Of a stretch of DNA of 64,000 nucleotides, positions 49,521 to 58,684 are shown piece by piece; within the stretch, counting starts at the first letter, position 1; each line of letters begins with the position of its first letter. A program made the position numbers and the translations under genes. Under the pieces are notes generated by a model. That model was given only the letters and a program-made list of their open reading frames with translations. It was not told the DNA's origin and made no database searches. This DNA comes from JAXGYX01 sp040772065 (GTDB lineage Bacteria > Bacillota > Clostridia > Saccharofermentanales > Fastidiosipilaceae): the NCBI GenBank assembly GCA_040772065.1, contig JAXGYX010000001.1:1736001-1800000 (forward strand). The letters are read 5' to 3'.

Positions 49521-50378
49521 CTATTCAATCGTGGCTGATTTGCGAAACAGCGTGCCGATCGGCTCGCCATCAATAATGTTCTGGATCTCATGAGGCCGCG
49601 CGCCATTGCTGATCACCATGTCAATGCCGGCTCCCATCGCGATCGAGGCCGCGGACAGTTTACTCACCATACCACCTTTTCCCCGTCTACTGCCGGCTCC
49701 GCTGGCTCCCGCGGTGATTTCGGGTGTCAGATGAGACACATCGCTAATCAAGCACGCGTGTTGATTAGAGTGGGGATCGCTGTCATAGAGTCCATCGATA
49801 TCCGACAGCAGGATCAACAGATCCGCGTCAACCATTTTGGCCACGACCGCGGACAGCGCGTCGTTGTCGCCAAATGTGCCATTGTGATAGACCTCCTTGG
49901 TGGAGACCGTGTCGTTCTCGTTGACAACCGGCACGACCTGACGTTCGATCAGCGCGCCAAATGTGTTTTTGATATTGTGCAAAGTCACAGGATCGTCAAT
50001 GTCATCGCGGGTCAGCATGATTTGCCCAACGATGTAGCCAAACTGGGCAAATGTGCGACTGTAGACATTCATCAGATCGCACTGACCAATCGCAGCGAAC
50101 GCCTGTTTTTCACGTATGTTTTTTGGTCGCTCGGTCATGTGGAGCTTGCTCATCCCCACAGCGATGGCTCCCGATGACACCAGCACGATCTCACGTCCTT
50201 GATTCATCTGGTCCGAAATCGCGCGGCAAAGTCTTTCAATGTTGCCCAGGTTCATTCTGCCATTCTCATACGTGATGGAAGACGTGCCAACTTTGACCAC
50301 GATTCGTTTCGCGGCTGTAAGTCCGGCTCGATCGAGCATACAGACTTCCAAATCTTGATTTAACAATTGACTTTCCAT
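49521..50378 (-). CDS. proB: Glutamate 5-kinase
   Basis: First enzyme of proline synthesis, phosphorylating glutamate with ATP. The 285-aa product has the amino acid kinase signatures: RIVVKVGTSSITYENG near the start, EIVLVSSGAIAVGMSKL, PVVNENDTVSTKE, FGDNDALSAVVAKMVDADLLILLSDIDGLYDSDP and GKGGMVSKLSAA. The C-terminal PUA domain of Escherichia coli ProB is absent, as in many Bacillota. The ATG at 50378 has AAGGAAG 7 bases upstream. It converges with the penicillin-binding protein gene; no proA lies next to it in this window. Confidence 0.93.
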   Translation of the reverse strand: MESQLLNQDLEVCMLDRAGLTAAKRIVVKVGTSSITYENGRMNLGNIERLCRAISDQMNQGREIVLVSSGAIAVGMSKLHMTERPKNIREKQAFAAIGQCDLMNVYSRTFAQFGYIVGQIMLTRDDIDDPVTLHNIKNTFGALIERQVVPVVNENDTVSTKEVYHNGTFGDNDALSAVVAKMVDADLLILLSDIDGLYDSDPHSNQHACLISDVSHLTPEITAGASGAGSRRGKGGMVSKLSAASIAMGAGIDMVISNGARPHEIQNIIDGEPIGTLFRKSATIE

Positions 50379-50558
50379 TAAAATACTTCCTTCATGCGAT
50401 AGTGGTGCCAACCAGTCTCAGAATATCCACTTTCACTAAAAAAATCAATCAGTCCCGGCCTTCTACAAGACCACGTTGTAATGAAGCGGTCAATTTTTGT
50501 TCACATTGCGGTATAATCACTGAAGTATGCTATGAACAAGCTCAACGAGGAGATCAAC

Positions 50559-51056
50559 ATGTCAAAGCGAACTGACTACATCAGCTGGGATGAGTATTTT
50601 ATGGGTGTGGCCTTGTTAGCGGCCAAACGCAGCAAGGATCCAAACACTCAGGTCGGCGCCTGCATTGTGAACGCGGACCGCAAAATCATTTCCACCGGAT
50701 ACAACGGTTTCCCCTCGGGCATCGATGACGATGATTTTCCGTGGGGTAGGGAAGGTGACTTTTTAGAAACCAAGTATCCGTATGTCTGCCACGCCGAATT
50801 GAACGCGATTCTCAATCAGCCCGGAACAAGCTTGAGCGGCTGTTCAATCTATGTCGCGCTTTTTCCCTGCAATGAGTGCGCCAAGGCGATCATTCAAGCG
50901 GGCATCCAAGAGGTCGTCTACCTTTCAGACAAATACGCAGACGAGCCGTCGACCCGGGCTTCCAAGAGAATGTTTGAAGAGACCGGTGTGAAAACGCGCT
51001 GTCTCAAGCCGACAGTGGACAGTTTGACTTTGTCTTTTTCCGAAACGGACATATGA
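50559..51056 (+). CDS. dCMP deaminase (ComEB-type)
   Basis: Makes dUMP from dCMP for dTMP synthesis. The 165-aa product has the zinc-binding CHAELNAIL near residue 77, and PCNECAKAII with its two cysteines near residue 103, and the substrate-type stretch TGYNGFPSGIDDDDFPWGRE. The ATG at 50559 has GAGGAG 6 bases upstream and is preferred over an earlier ATG. The name comEB is sometimes used for homologues in competence operons, but no competence gene is adjacent here. Confidence 0.93.
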   Translation: MSKRTDYISWDEYFMGVALLAAKRSKDPNTQVGACIVNADRKIISTGYNGFPSGIDDDDFPWGREGDFLETKYPYVCHAELNAILNQPGTSLSGCSIYVALFPCNECAKAIIQAGIQEVVYLSDKYADEPSTRASKRMFEETGVKTRCLKPTVDSLTLSFSETDI

Positions 51057-51151
51057 GCGCGAAGCACTGAAGTCACAATGGCCGCCTGACCCACCACGAT
51101 GATCGGTTGGGCGAATGATCCGTTTTCCTCGAAAGATGGAAGGAAATAGAT

Positions 51152-54079
51152 ATGAAACGCAACGACCCGTCATCCGGTCCCGACATTGACGGACCGACCC
51201 CTCCCGATGTGCGCAAAGGCCCGGATCTGTTCACTCCTGTGCGCCAACCCGGAATGCCTGTCGGGCAACGACTGGAACGCTCCACTGCGAGCATTCCGGC
51301 GGTCCGCCCGCCGGCCTTGGCCCTCACCGATGATGGCGATGGTGGCAATGACGGTTTCGCGGGCAACCTGTTGAATCCGCTCGATCAATCCGAGACCTTG
51401 TCAATGAAATCTGAAGATCGGCCGATATCAGCTGATTTGTCCGAAGAGAAAGCTTATTCCCCGGTATCCGAATCCACTGTCGAGTCCGGAGCGAGCACTT
51501 CTCCGCCTGCCTTCGCTCACTTTTCAGTCGCCGATTTTTCAGAAATGCCGGTCAATCCATCCGGCGAGCCGGTCATCGATCCCGAGATCTTTAAAGGATT
51601 GAGTGACGCGGAAGTTGAGAAGCAAATTCGACTGGATCAGGTGAATCATCCGTTTGTCGCCCCGACGCGCACGATCAAACAGATTATCCGACACAACGTC
51701 GTCAACACCTTTAATATCTTGAACTTTGTGCTGGCCGGTCTTGTTGTGATCGCCTCGATCAGCGATCTGAAGTTGCTGATCAACCTGACGTTTATGGGCG
51801 TCGTTTTATCCAACATCGTCATTGGCACCTTTCAGGAAATCCGCGCCAAACGCACCATTGACAAACTCGCTATTCTGACTGAGCCACTTGTTAAGGTCGT
51901 GCGCGGTGAGAAGGAACAAACCATCTCGGTGCATGAGCTTGTGATCGGTGATTTAATGATTTTGGAGCCCGGCAATCAGATTAGCGTGGACGCGACCTTC
52001 GTGACCGGCCAGGGCTTCGAGGTGGACGAGTCTTTGTTGACCGGAGAGTCGAACACCATTGTGAAAAGAACAGGCGACGACCTGTTATCCGGCAGCGTGG
52101 TGATGGCCGGCACCGGTTGCGCGATCGTCGAGAACGTCGGCACCCGGACCTTCGCGGCGCGCATCTCCATGGAAGCGAAACGGGAAGTCAAGAAAACCTC
52201 CCTGATCATGGATTCTCTGAACAAGATCATCAAGGTCCTGACACTTGTCATGATTCCGGTCGGCGCCGCCCTGTTTATCTCAAGTTACAACAAAGCGCCC
52301 GAAGGTTCCCTGCCAACGGTGCTGGTCAGCGTGGTCGCGGCCCTGATCGGCATGATCCCTGAAGGTCTGATGTTGCTGACTTCGGTGGCTTTCGCCGTCG
52401 GAGTCGTCAAGCTTGGACAAAAGAATTTGCTTGTGCAGACACTGCCGAGCATTGAGACCCTGGCACGTGTCGACACCATTTGTTTGGACAAAACCGGAAC
52501 ACTGACGAATGGTCGGATGGAAGTTTCGGGGCTGCACATCTATGATCCTCAAGAAACGGGCGTTTTTCACGAGAACGTCGACTGCACGGTCCCCCGTGAA
52601 AACAAAGTGGATGACCGTTTGTCCCGGCGGATCGCGACCATGGTTCAGGCGCAGCGCTCCGGCAACGCGACACAAGACGCCATGCGAGAGTGTTTCGCAA
52701 CACCTTCCGCGGATGTCGTCACAAAAGTCATACCGTTTTCCTCTAAAAGAAAATGGTCGGGTGTGCAGTTCGCGAGCGGAGAAATCATGGTCATGGGCGC
52801 CCCGGAATTCATTATGAGAAATCGATTCTCACAAGTTTCCGTTTCAGTCAATCAGCTTGCCTCCAAAGGATATCGGGTGCTGTTAATCGCGACGGCGACC
52901 GAGCCTTTTGGGGACGAGGGCCGGCTGCCGGATTCGATTCAGGCTGTCGCCTGTGTCTCACTGGTCGATCAATTGCGCGAAAACGTCAACGAGACCTTGA
53001 GTTATTTTTACGAGCAGGGTGTGTCGGTCAAAGTCATTTCCGGAGACAATCCACGTACTGTGGCGGCGGTCGCCCATTCCGCCGGTATGCGTCAATCCGA
53101 CAAATGGATCGACATGAGCCGGGTGGAGGAAGGAACCGATCTGTCTCATTTGGTCGAAACCTATACCTTGTTCGGGCGTGTCACGCCGTTTCAAAAGCGT
53201 CAACTGTTGAACGCTCTGCAGAACAATGGACATGTGGTGTCCATGACCGGAGACGGTGTCAACGATGTGCTCGCGCTCAAAGAGGCGGACTGCTCGGTCG
53301 CCATGGCGGACGGCAGCGACGCCGCCCGATCGGCGTCCGACCTGGTGCTGCTGGACAACAACATCGCCTCCATGGTCGACGCGGTCTATGAAGGACGTCG
53401 AGTAATTAACAATATCGAACGGGTGGCCACCTTGTTTCTTGTTAAGACCGTCTATTCCTGCTTTTTGTCCTTTATCTATATCTTCCTGCCCTTTGTCTAT
53501 CCGTTAATCCCGATCCAAAACTCACTGATCAGCGGCCTGACAATCGGTCTGCCGTCTTTTGTGCTGGCGCTCAAGCCAAACAGAGAGCGGGTGCGCGGCA
53601 ATTTTTTACGCAACGTGATGGCGCGGTCGCTGTCCGGCGGACTGGCCGCGGCGATCATGGTGGTGATTTCCCAGTTTTGCGGCTATCTGCTGAATTTAAG
53701 CTATGTCCAATGTTCCACCGTAGCCGTGCTGATTCTTTCATTTATCGGCCTGATGATGCTGCGGCGAGTCAGTCAGCCGATGGACGCCATTCGGCGCATT
53801 CTGTTTTGGAGTTGTAGCGTCTGCCTGATCGGCGCGACTCTTTTTCTTCCAAGGATATTTTTCCTTGCCGACCTCATCAGTCCACTGCTCTGGTTTTATG
53901 TGCCCTTCCTCTTCGCCACAAATTGGTTGTTCTCCTCCTTTTCCAGTTACGGACGCATCCGGGCGGAAAAGGCGCGCCAAAGGAAGGCAAGCCGCTCCAA
54001 TCGCCGCACGGTCAAGCAACGCAAAAAAGCCAAGCGAAATGTGCTTAGACGTTATCAATCCAAAAGAAAAAGCTCTTGA
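51152..54079 (+). CDS. P-type cation ATPase (CtpE-like) with disordered N-terminal extension
   Basis: A 975-aa membrane pump. Core motifs are intact: TGES (ESLLTGESNTIV) near residue 297, the phosphorylation site DKTGTLTNG near residue 446, and the hinge MTGDGVNDVLALKEAD near residue 700. The stretch IPEGLMLLTSVAFAVGVVKLGQKNLLVQTLPSIETLARVD in outline closely follows the CtpE group, linked in actinobacteria to calcium uptake. About 8-10 membrane segments are present. The first 150 residues are Pro, Ser and Asp rich and lack a known metal-binding domain, and the last 35 residues are very basic. Substrate is not proven. Confidence 0.9.
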   Translation: MKRNDPSSGPDIDGPTPPDVRKGPDLFTPVRQPGMPVGQRLERSTASIPAVRPPALALTDDGDGGNDGFAGNLLNPLDQSETLSMKSEDRPISADLSEEKAYSPVSESTVESGASTSPPAFAHFSVADFSEMPVNPSGEPVIDPEIFKGLSDAEVEKQIRLDQVNHPFVAPTRTIKQIIRHNVVNTFNILNFVLAGLVVIASISDLKLLINLTFMGVVLSNIVIGTFQEIRAKRTIDKLAILTEPLVKVVRGEKEQTISVHELVIGDLMILEPGNQISVDATFVTGQGFEVDESLLTGESNTIVKRTGDDLLSGSVVMAGTGCAIVENVGTRTFAARISMEAKREVKKTSLIMDSLNKIIKVLTLVMIPVGAALFISSYNKAPEGSLPTVLVSVVAALIGMIPEGLMLLTSVAFAVGVVKLGQKNLLVQTLPSIETLARVDTICLDKTGTLTNGRMEVSGLHIYDPQETGVFHENVDCTVPRENKVDDRLSRRIATMVQAQRSGNATQDAMRECFATPSADVVTKVIPFSSKRKWSGVQFASGEIMVMGAPEFIMRNRFSQVSVSVNQLASKGYRVLLIATATEPFGDEGRLPDSIQAVACVSLVDQLRENVNETLSYFYEQGVSVKVISGDNPRTVAAVAHSAGMRQSDKWIDMSRVEEGTDLSHLVETYTLFGRVTPFQKRQLLNALQNNGHVVSMTGDGVNDVLALKEADCSVAMADGSDAARSASDLVLLDNNIASMVDAVYEGRRVINNIERVATLFLVKTVYSCFLSFIYIFLPFVYPLIPIQNSLISGLTIGLPSFVLALKPNRERVRGNFLRNVMARSLSGGLAAAIMVVISQFCGYLLNLSYVQCSTVAVLILSFIGLMMLRRVSQPMDAIRRILFWSCSVCLIGATLFLPRIFFLADLISPLLWFYVPFLFATNWLFSSFSSYGRIRAEKARQRKASRSNRRTVKQRKKAKRNVLRRYQSKRKSS

Positions 54080-54126
54080 CAAATTTTCTTCATCAAAAGC
54101 TCATCTGTGGTTTTTTCAACAAAAAG

Positions 54127-55068
54127 TCAGAGCGCGACAAGCTTATAAAGCATGGACTCGATCAGGACATACAGCAAGAAGAAATGGATCAACGCCCGAT
54201 GTTTGGGCACCGTTTCCTCGTTAAGTGCGCGGTGGATGATCATCCAATGCAAAACTCGCCCAACTGTAAGCAGTCCCGAAGCCGGACCACCCCACATGAT
54301 GAAGCCGGCCAAGAAGTACAAAACGCTCATCAACGCGACCGGCAACAGCGACACAAAGCATAAATTCAATATTTGCAAGGCGTTGCGGCCGCTGATTTTA
54401 AGCGCTCTAAATAGAAAATACGCTCCCACCGTCACAGCGGACATCAAAAGCATGTTGATCAATCCACTCAAATAGCCATATGCGAAGCGTCTCACTCCGG
54501 GATACACCACCATGGCTCCCCGGCTGGGCACGCTGTTGAAGGCGCCGGCGAAGATCGCGATCACCGCAAGCACAATCCAGGTATATGAGTTCTTGATATT
54601 TCCCGCCCCGGTCAGGGCGTTGGTCGGATCGATCGAGAACAGTCCCTTCAACACTGCGACCAAATCCGCTCCGATCGAAGGACCGGTCGGGCGTTTTTTT
54701 GGTGGCGCCTGCGATATGTCGTTTGGAATCGGTTGAGCGGGAGGCGGCTCAACTGGTCGTCGCGGATAGCTGACATCTCGCTCTTCATATGGCGGGAAAT
54801 GCTGTTGGCCGGCGGGCAGAGGATGCTCCGGCGGCACTTGTTGTCCGGATGGGTTTTGTTCCATTCGCATTTCGGATAAGGGCTGAGCATCGTCGGGCGC
54901 CGGGTATGAGGCGCGTTCCCCCGGGGACACGATCGTCCGCGCAGTCGATTCAGACAGTTGTTCCGATTCCGGATCCATCTGCGATTCAAAAGATTCCGCT
55001 TCGTCCAGCAGGTTTTTCGACGCGGCTTCGGTGCGCCAAAAATCATCATTATTTCCAATCTTTTTCAT
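54127..55068 (-). CDS. Yip1-like membrane protein with Pro-rich cytoplasmic tail
   Basis: A 313-aa protein. Residues 1-140 are hydrophilic and disordered, rich in Pro, Glu and Gln. Residues about 165-313 contain about five hydrophobic segments with the spacing of Yip1/DUF1282-type integral membrane proteins (WIVLAVIAIFAGAFN, YLSGLINMLLMSAVTVGAYFLF, LCFVSLLPVALMSVLYFLAGFI). It converges with the P-type ATPase gene. Function is unknown; some relatives are annotated as envelope stress or transport accessory proteins. Confidence 0.68.
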   Translation of the reverse strand: MKKIGNNDDFWRTEAASKNLLDEAESFESQMDPESEQLSESTARTIVSPGERASYPAPDDAQPLSEMRMEQNPSGQQVPPEHPLPAGQQHFPPYEERDVSYPRRPVEPPPAQPIPNDISQAPPKKRPTGPSIGADLVAVLKGLFSIDPTNALTGAGNIKNSYTWIVLAVIAIFAGAFNSVPSRGAMVVYPGVRRFAYGYLSGLINMLLMSAVTVGAYFLFRALKISGRNALQILNLCFVSLLPVALMSVLYFLAGFIMWGGPASGLLTVGRVLHWMIIHRALNEETVPKHRALIHFFLLYVLIESMLYKLVAL

Positions 55069-55285
55069 TGTGTCCCCCTATTGTTTTGTATAATAGCTTA
55101 CCACGATTTTTGTGATCAATCAGCATTCTTTCTAATTGATTTTCGTTTTCTTTTACAATATTTGCGAAAGGTCTTAACATAATATACAAATTTGGATATG
55201 GATCTGATTCGCACAGATTTGGTATTATGAAAATAGGACTTATCTAATTTAATTATAATGATATATATGAAAGAAGGGGATAAAA

Positions 55286-55951
55286 ATGATCACGATCGAT
55301 GATATCGACACTGTCATGCAGGCGACAAAAGCAAGTTACGCGGACGTACGCGCCGCCTTGCTCCGTCAGGATGGGAATGTCGCTCTGGCGATACGGGAAT
55401 TATTGGATTTGGAAGTGGAAGACGGCCATGATGGCGCTGATGGTTTCGCGGGAGGTGACCACGCCGAAGCGACACAGGATGATCCCGTTTTCAGCGAATA
55501 CACCTATGACGAATCCGGCACCGGAAAAACGGCCGGACAAAAAGGTGAGGGGCGTGGGAAGATCGGAGCGGACCTCGAGATTTTGCTGACAGACATCATT
55601 GAGGCGATTCAGGATATTTGGCGCAAAGGAAACGCCAGCCGTCTGATCATTGAGAAGGATGATCTGCAGGTGTTGAACCTGTCTTTGAATATCAGCATCA
55701 TCGGCGTTGTGTTGGCTCCGGTCGTCGCCTTGCTGGGCACGGGGGCAGCCGTGCTGACCGACTACACCATCACCATCGTGATGGATGACGGTGAGAAAGT
55801 CAGCGTCAATAAAATAGTCCTCGCAAAAAAGATGCGACGCGAAAAAATGAATCAGGAAGAAAGCGCCGCCTCCGGTAGTGAGTCCAATCACACAGAACCG
55901 GACGCCTCGCCATCTGATGACGCGGACGAGTCGGATAACTTGGACAATTGA
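55286..55951 (+). CDS. UBA-like plus DUF4342 protein
   Basis: A 221-aa protein. Residues 1-45 form a UBA/TS-N-like three-helix domain (TIDDIDTVMQATKASYADVRAALLRQDGNVALAIREL in outline). An acidic linker follows, and residues about 95-190 match the DUF4342 pattern (LLTDIIEAIQDIWRKGNASRLII, LNLSLNISIIGVVLAPVVALLGTGAAVL, KVSVNKIVL). The acidic Ser/Asp tail is disordered. The gene has GAAGGGG upstream. Its last 64 bases overlap the end of the convergent acyltransferase gene. Function is unknown. Confidence 0.82.
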   Translation: MITIDDIDTVMQATKASYADVRAALLRQDGNVALAIRELLDLEVEDGHDGADGFAGGDHAEATQDDPVFSEYTYDESGTGKTAGQKGEGRGKIGADLEILLTDIIEAIQDIWRKGNASRLIIEKDDLQVLNLSLNISIIGVVLAPVVALLGTGAAVLTDYTITIVMDDGEKVSVNKIVLAKKMRREKMNQEESAASGSESNHTEPDASPSDDADESDNLDN

Positions 55952-57123
55952 CGTTCGATGGTTTCCAAAACGAACATGACCGCGCGGCCATCCTGCGGTG
56001 TGATCGTCCAGGTCCGATCGTTTCGCGGCTGGTACAGATCGAAAAATTTTCCGTAAGCCGCCCTGACCCCTTGCTTCGGGAGCGAAAACCGCTCCCGGAC
56101 TTTTTTTGTCTCTTTTCCGGTTGGTTCAACTGACTCCCAAATCAGCTCAGACTCTCGCACAACCAATCTTCCCTCGCCCATATCCTCCCGATCGCCATCC
56201 TTCGTGCGCCGGTCGGCACGGCAGACAATCTCACCAAAATCATTTGGCTCGCTCAGCGCGAACGACATCTGCCAGCGCGTCCATTCCGCCGGATTTTCAA
56301 ACTCACAATCTGAAAAGCGGCCATCCGCCAACAGTCGAGCACGGTATTCACAGCTCTCACAGATCAGTTGATCGCGCCTGCCAACCATGGTCATCGGCCG
56401 TTTGCATTTCGGACAGCGATGACAAATATTTTGCAAGCCTCCGGCCGGAGCGAATGAAAGAAACCGGACCGGTTTGGCACGTCCGCGTTGCCAAGCGTTA
56501 TCATCCGTGTAAATCGCCTCAGCGATCGCCCCCATTATATTTTCAACACTCGTGTCGCCGGGTTCGCGATCTTGAAATAAAATCCTTGACTCGATTTCGA
56601 TGCGCCCCGGACGAATCCAACTTTTACTCCAGCGCGGCCAGGACAAATAGCCTCCATTGATCTTCAACGCCACCACCGGAACATTGAGCTTTTGAATCAG
56701 CACACCCAGATTGTCTTGTAACGGCCACCCTTCTCCATTCAGTGAACGTTGGCCTTCCGGAAAGACCAGCACCACCTCGTCCCCCCGAATCGCGCGAATA
56801 ATGTCGCGGGTCGATGAGAAATCCGGTCTCATCTGCGGCCTGAGAATCAAGCCCATTGAGCGCGCGAACTTATGCGCGATGCCATTCCGAAACACCTCTT
56901 CACCCGCCACAAAACGTATCGTCCTGCTTCCCACGGCATAGGCGGCGAACAAAGGATCCAGCAAGTTGACATGATTGGCCACCACTAGAAAGGGCCCGTT
57001 CAAGCGCCGAATCTGCGCGTTTGGTTTAACTCGAATGCCCATCAATGGGGTCAACAGACAGCGTGAGACAACCTTGACCAGCGAATATAAAAAACGATTC
57101 ACACCGGATGAGGACGGATTCAT
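55888..57123 (-). CDS. PlsC-type acyltransferase with C-terminal zinc ribbon domain
   Basis: A 411-aa protein. The N-terminal 210 residues are a 1-acyl-glycerol-3-phosphate acyltransferase domain with NHVNLLD near residue 50 (NHx4D), and VFPEGQRSLNG near residue 123. After it comes a zinc ribbon (CHRCPKCKRPMT and CESCEYRAR, near residues 235-262) and a beta-rich domain of about 130 residues of unknown type, giving a protein almost twice the usual length. Phosphatidic acid synthesis or another acyl transfer at the membrane is expected. The 3' end overlaps the convergent UBA-DUF4342 gene. Confidence 0.88.
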   Translation of the reverse strand: MNPSSSGVNRFLYSLVKVVSRCLLTPLMGIRVKPNAQIRRLNGPFLVVANHVNLLDPLFAAYAVGSRTIRFVAGEEVFRNGIAHKFARSMGLILRPQMRPDFSSTRDIIRAIRGDEVVLVFPEGQRSLNGEGWPLQDNLGVLIQKLNVPVVALKINGGYLSWPRWSKSWIRPGRIEIESRILFQDREPGDTSVENIMGAIAEAIYTDDNAWQRGRAKPVRFLSFAPAGGLQNICHRCPKCKRPMTMVGRRDQLICESCEYRARLLADGRFSDCEFENPAEWTRWQMSFALSEPNDFGEIVCRADRRTKDGDREDMGEGRLVVRESELIWESVEPTGKETKKVRERFSLPKQGVRAAYGKFFDLYQPRNDRTWTITPQDGRAVMFVLETIERQLSKLSDSSASSDGEASGSV

Positions 57124-57441
57124 ACATACACCTATAATTCAAGAGCCACCATCGACTCGCAGCCGATTTGTAAGCCGTCTGTAACACTCCCGTAATCTTC
57201 CACAAATCATCCACAAAACATGGATAACCTGACACCACTCAAATGAATGAGCGTTGAAATCGTCTTCAATATATCATGTAAGACTTCCTTTACGTGATTT
57301 TGTTTTGCTAAAAACGTAAAAATGTGCGATTACTAAAAAGAAAGGTTGGACAAAATGCTATAATTATATAGAAAAACAAGAGTTATTTTATGAATGATCG
57401 TCCAATCTCTGTGGAAGATCCGGTATGAAAGGAAAACAGTC
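57124..57441. other. AT-rich divergent intergenic region with extended -10 promoter
   Basis: No gene is visible in these 318 bases between divergent genes. An extended -10 motif TGCTATAAT (57356-57364) can drive the oxidoreductase gene on the plus strand. Three DnaA-box-like 9-mers (57196-57204, 57207-57215, 57219-57227, the last inverted) lie close together, each with one or two mismatches to TTATCCACA. Confidence 0.5.
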
Positions 57442-58599
57442 ATGACGAGAATTGTGATTATCGGTAGTAGCGCCGCCGGTATTTCCGCCGCGGAAGCAGC
57501 CAGAAAGCAAGATCCCAATGCGGAAATCAGGGTTTTTTCACAAGACACATTCCTGCCCTATTATCGATTGCGAATCGGCGAGGTGATCACGGATCCGGCG
57601 AAACGTGACAGCCTGACGTTGCATCCGGCGTCCTGGTACGAAGACAGAAGGATCGAGTTGAACTTGAATCAGACGGTGACCGGGGTCGATGTGAAAAACA
57701 AGACCATCGCGTTGGCGGATGAAAGCGCCGTGGAATATGACAAGCTTATCTTGGCGCAGGGAAGTCACAGTTTTGTGCCGCCGATTCCGGGCGCGGACCT
57801 TGACGGCGTTATGACGCTGTGGAGCATGACCGACGCGTTGACGATTGAATCCAAACTGACCAAAGGGAAATCCTGTGTGATCATCGGTGGGGGGTTGCTA
57901 GGTTTGGAGACCGCATACCAGGCGGCTCTCAAAGGCGTCGACACGACTGTGGTTGACACGTCACCAAGGTTGTTGGCACGTCAACTGGATGACATTGGTT
58001 CGGAGATATTCCGGAAGCAGGTTGAAAAACAAGGTGTCAACGCGGTGATCGGCGGGAAAATCTCAGCGATTATAAAGAATGATTCCGATGGCAAGGCTTT
58101 GGCAGTCGAGCTCGAGGATGGCACCCTTCTGCCGGCGAATCTGGTCATCATCTCTACCGGCGTTCGTCCGAATGTGGCAATTTTGGATGGAACCGGCATT
58201 GAGATCGGTCACCATGTGGTCTGCACGAACAAGATGGAGACCAACGTGAAAGATGTCTACGCCGCCGGTGACGTGATGGAACAGGGCGGAGCGTGGTTCG
58301 GTCAATGGTCCATCTCCATGGGCCAGGGCAAAGTAGCCGGGACCAACGCGGCAGGAGGAGACGCCGTTTATGAATTGACGCCCCCTCCTTACACCATCAA
58401 CACGATGGACACCAAGGTCGCCGCAGGCGGAAAAGTGTCCGGCGACGAGGAAGGATACCACGAAGATGTCACCCGAAGCGACGGTGAGCTGCATTATCGC
58501 AAGGTCTGCTATCTGGATGGCAAAGTATGTGGTTTTGTCCTGATCGGCAACACCAAGGAATATGTGAAACTGGCCAAAGAAATGAAAGAGACAGATTGA
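57442..58599 (+). CDS. NAD(P)/FAD-dependent oxidoreductase (rubredoxin/nitrite reductase-type)
   Basis: A 385-aa flavoprotein. FAD binds at VIIGSSAAGISAAEAA at the very start, NAD(P) at CVIIGGGLLGLETAYQA near residue 150, and the second FAD signature is DVYAAGDVMEQ near residue 275. The order and the ARKQDPNAEI and LPYYRLRIGEV stretches resemble the pyridine nucleotide-disulfide oxidoreductases found in NADH:rubredoxin reductase and the N-terminal part of NirB. The ATG at 57442 has AAAGGAA upstream. Its electron acceptor is unknown; anaerobes often use such enzymes for oxygen or NO removal. Confidence 0.88.
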   Translation: MTRIVIIGSSAAGISAAEAARKQDPNAEIRVFSQDTFLPYYRLRIGEVITDPAKRDSLTLHPASWYEDRRIELNLNQTVTGVDVKNKTIALADESAVEYDKLILAQGSHSFVPPIPGADLDGVMTLWSMTDALTIESKLTKGKSCVIIGGGLLGLETAYQAALKGVDTTVVDTSPRLLARQLDDIGSEIFRKQVEKQGVNAVIGGKISAIIKNDSDGKALAVELEDGTLLPANLVIISTGVRPNVAILDGTGIEIGHHVVCTNKMETNVKDVYAAGDVMEQGGAWFGQWSISMGQGKVAGTNAAGGDAVYELTPPPYTINTMDTKVAAGGKVSGDEEGYHEDVTRSDGELHYRKVCYLDGKVCGFVLIGNTKEYVKLAKEMKETD

Positions 58600-58625
58600 T
58601 CTTCCAACCTTCAGTTGATATCATG

Positions 58626-58684
58626 TCAAAATTTCCGGTCACCCTCTTCTCTCTTGACCCGCTCAGCCGCCTCTCTGGCGGCTT
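58626..58684 (-). pseudogene. mfd: Displaced 3' end of mfd
   Basis: Joining this stretch to mfd at the 8-bp duplication restores one frame: after KAA the reading is REAAERVKREEGDRKF then TGA (58626-58628). The residues are charged and helical like the flanking mfd end. The insertion of the IS256-family element cut this end off; the active mfd frame now ends inside the element. Confidence 0.88.
58677..58684. repeat. Target site duplication, left copy
   Basis: GGCGGCTT directly before the left end of the insertion sequence; the same 8 bases follow its right end at 60158-60165. Eight to nine base duplications are usual for the IS256 family. Confidence 0.88.

Noticed and set aside
49590..50177. 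195-aa open frame antisense to proB
   Set aside because: proB on the other strand has complete kinase motifs; the antisense frame has His/Arg/Val-biased shadow composition and no start signal.
52753..53391. 212-aa open frame within the P-type ATPase gene
   Set aside because: Same strand but another frame; it is a GC-driven shadow with Arg/Gly-rich sequence while the ATPase frame is fully conserved.
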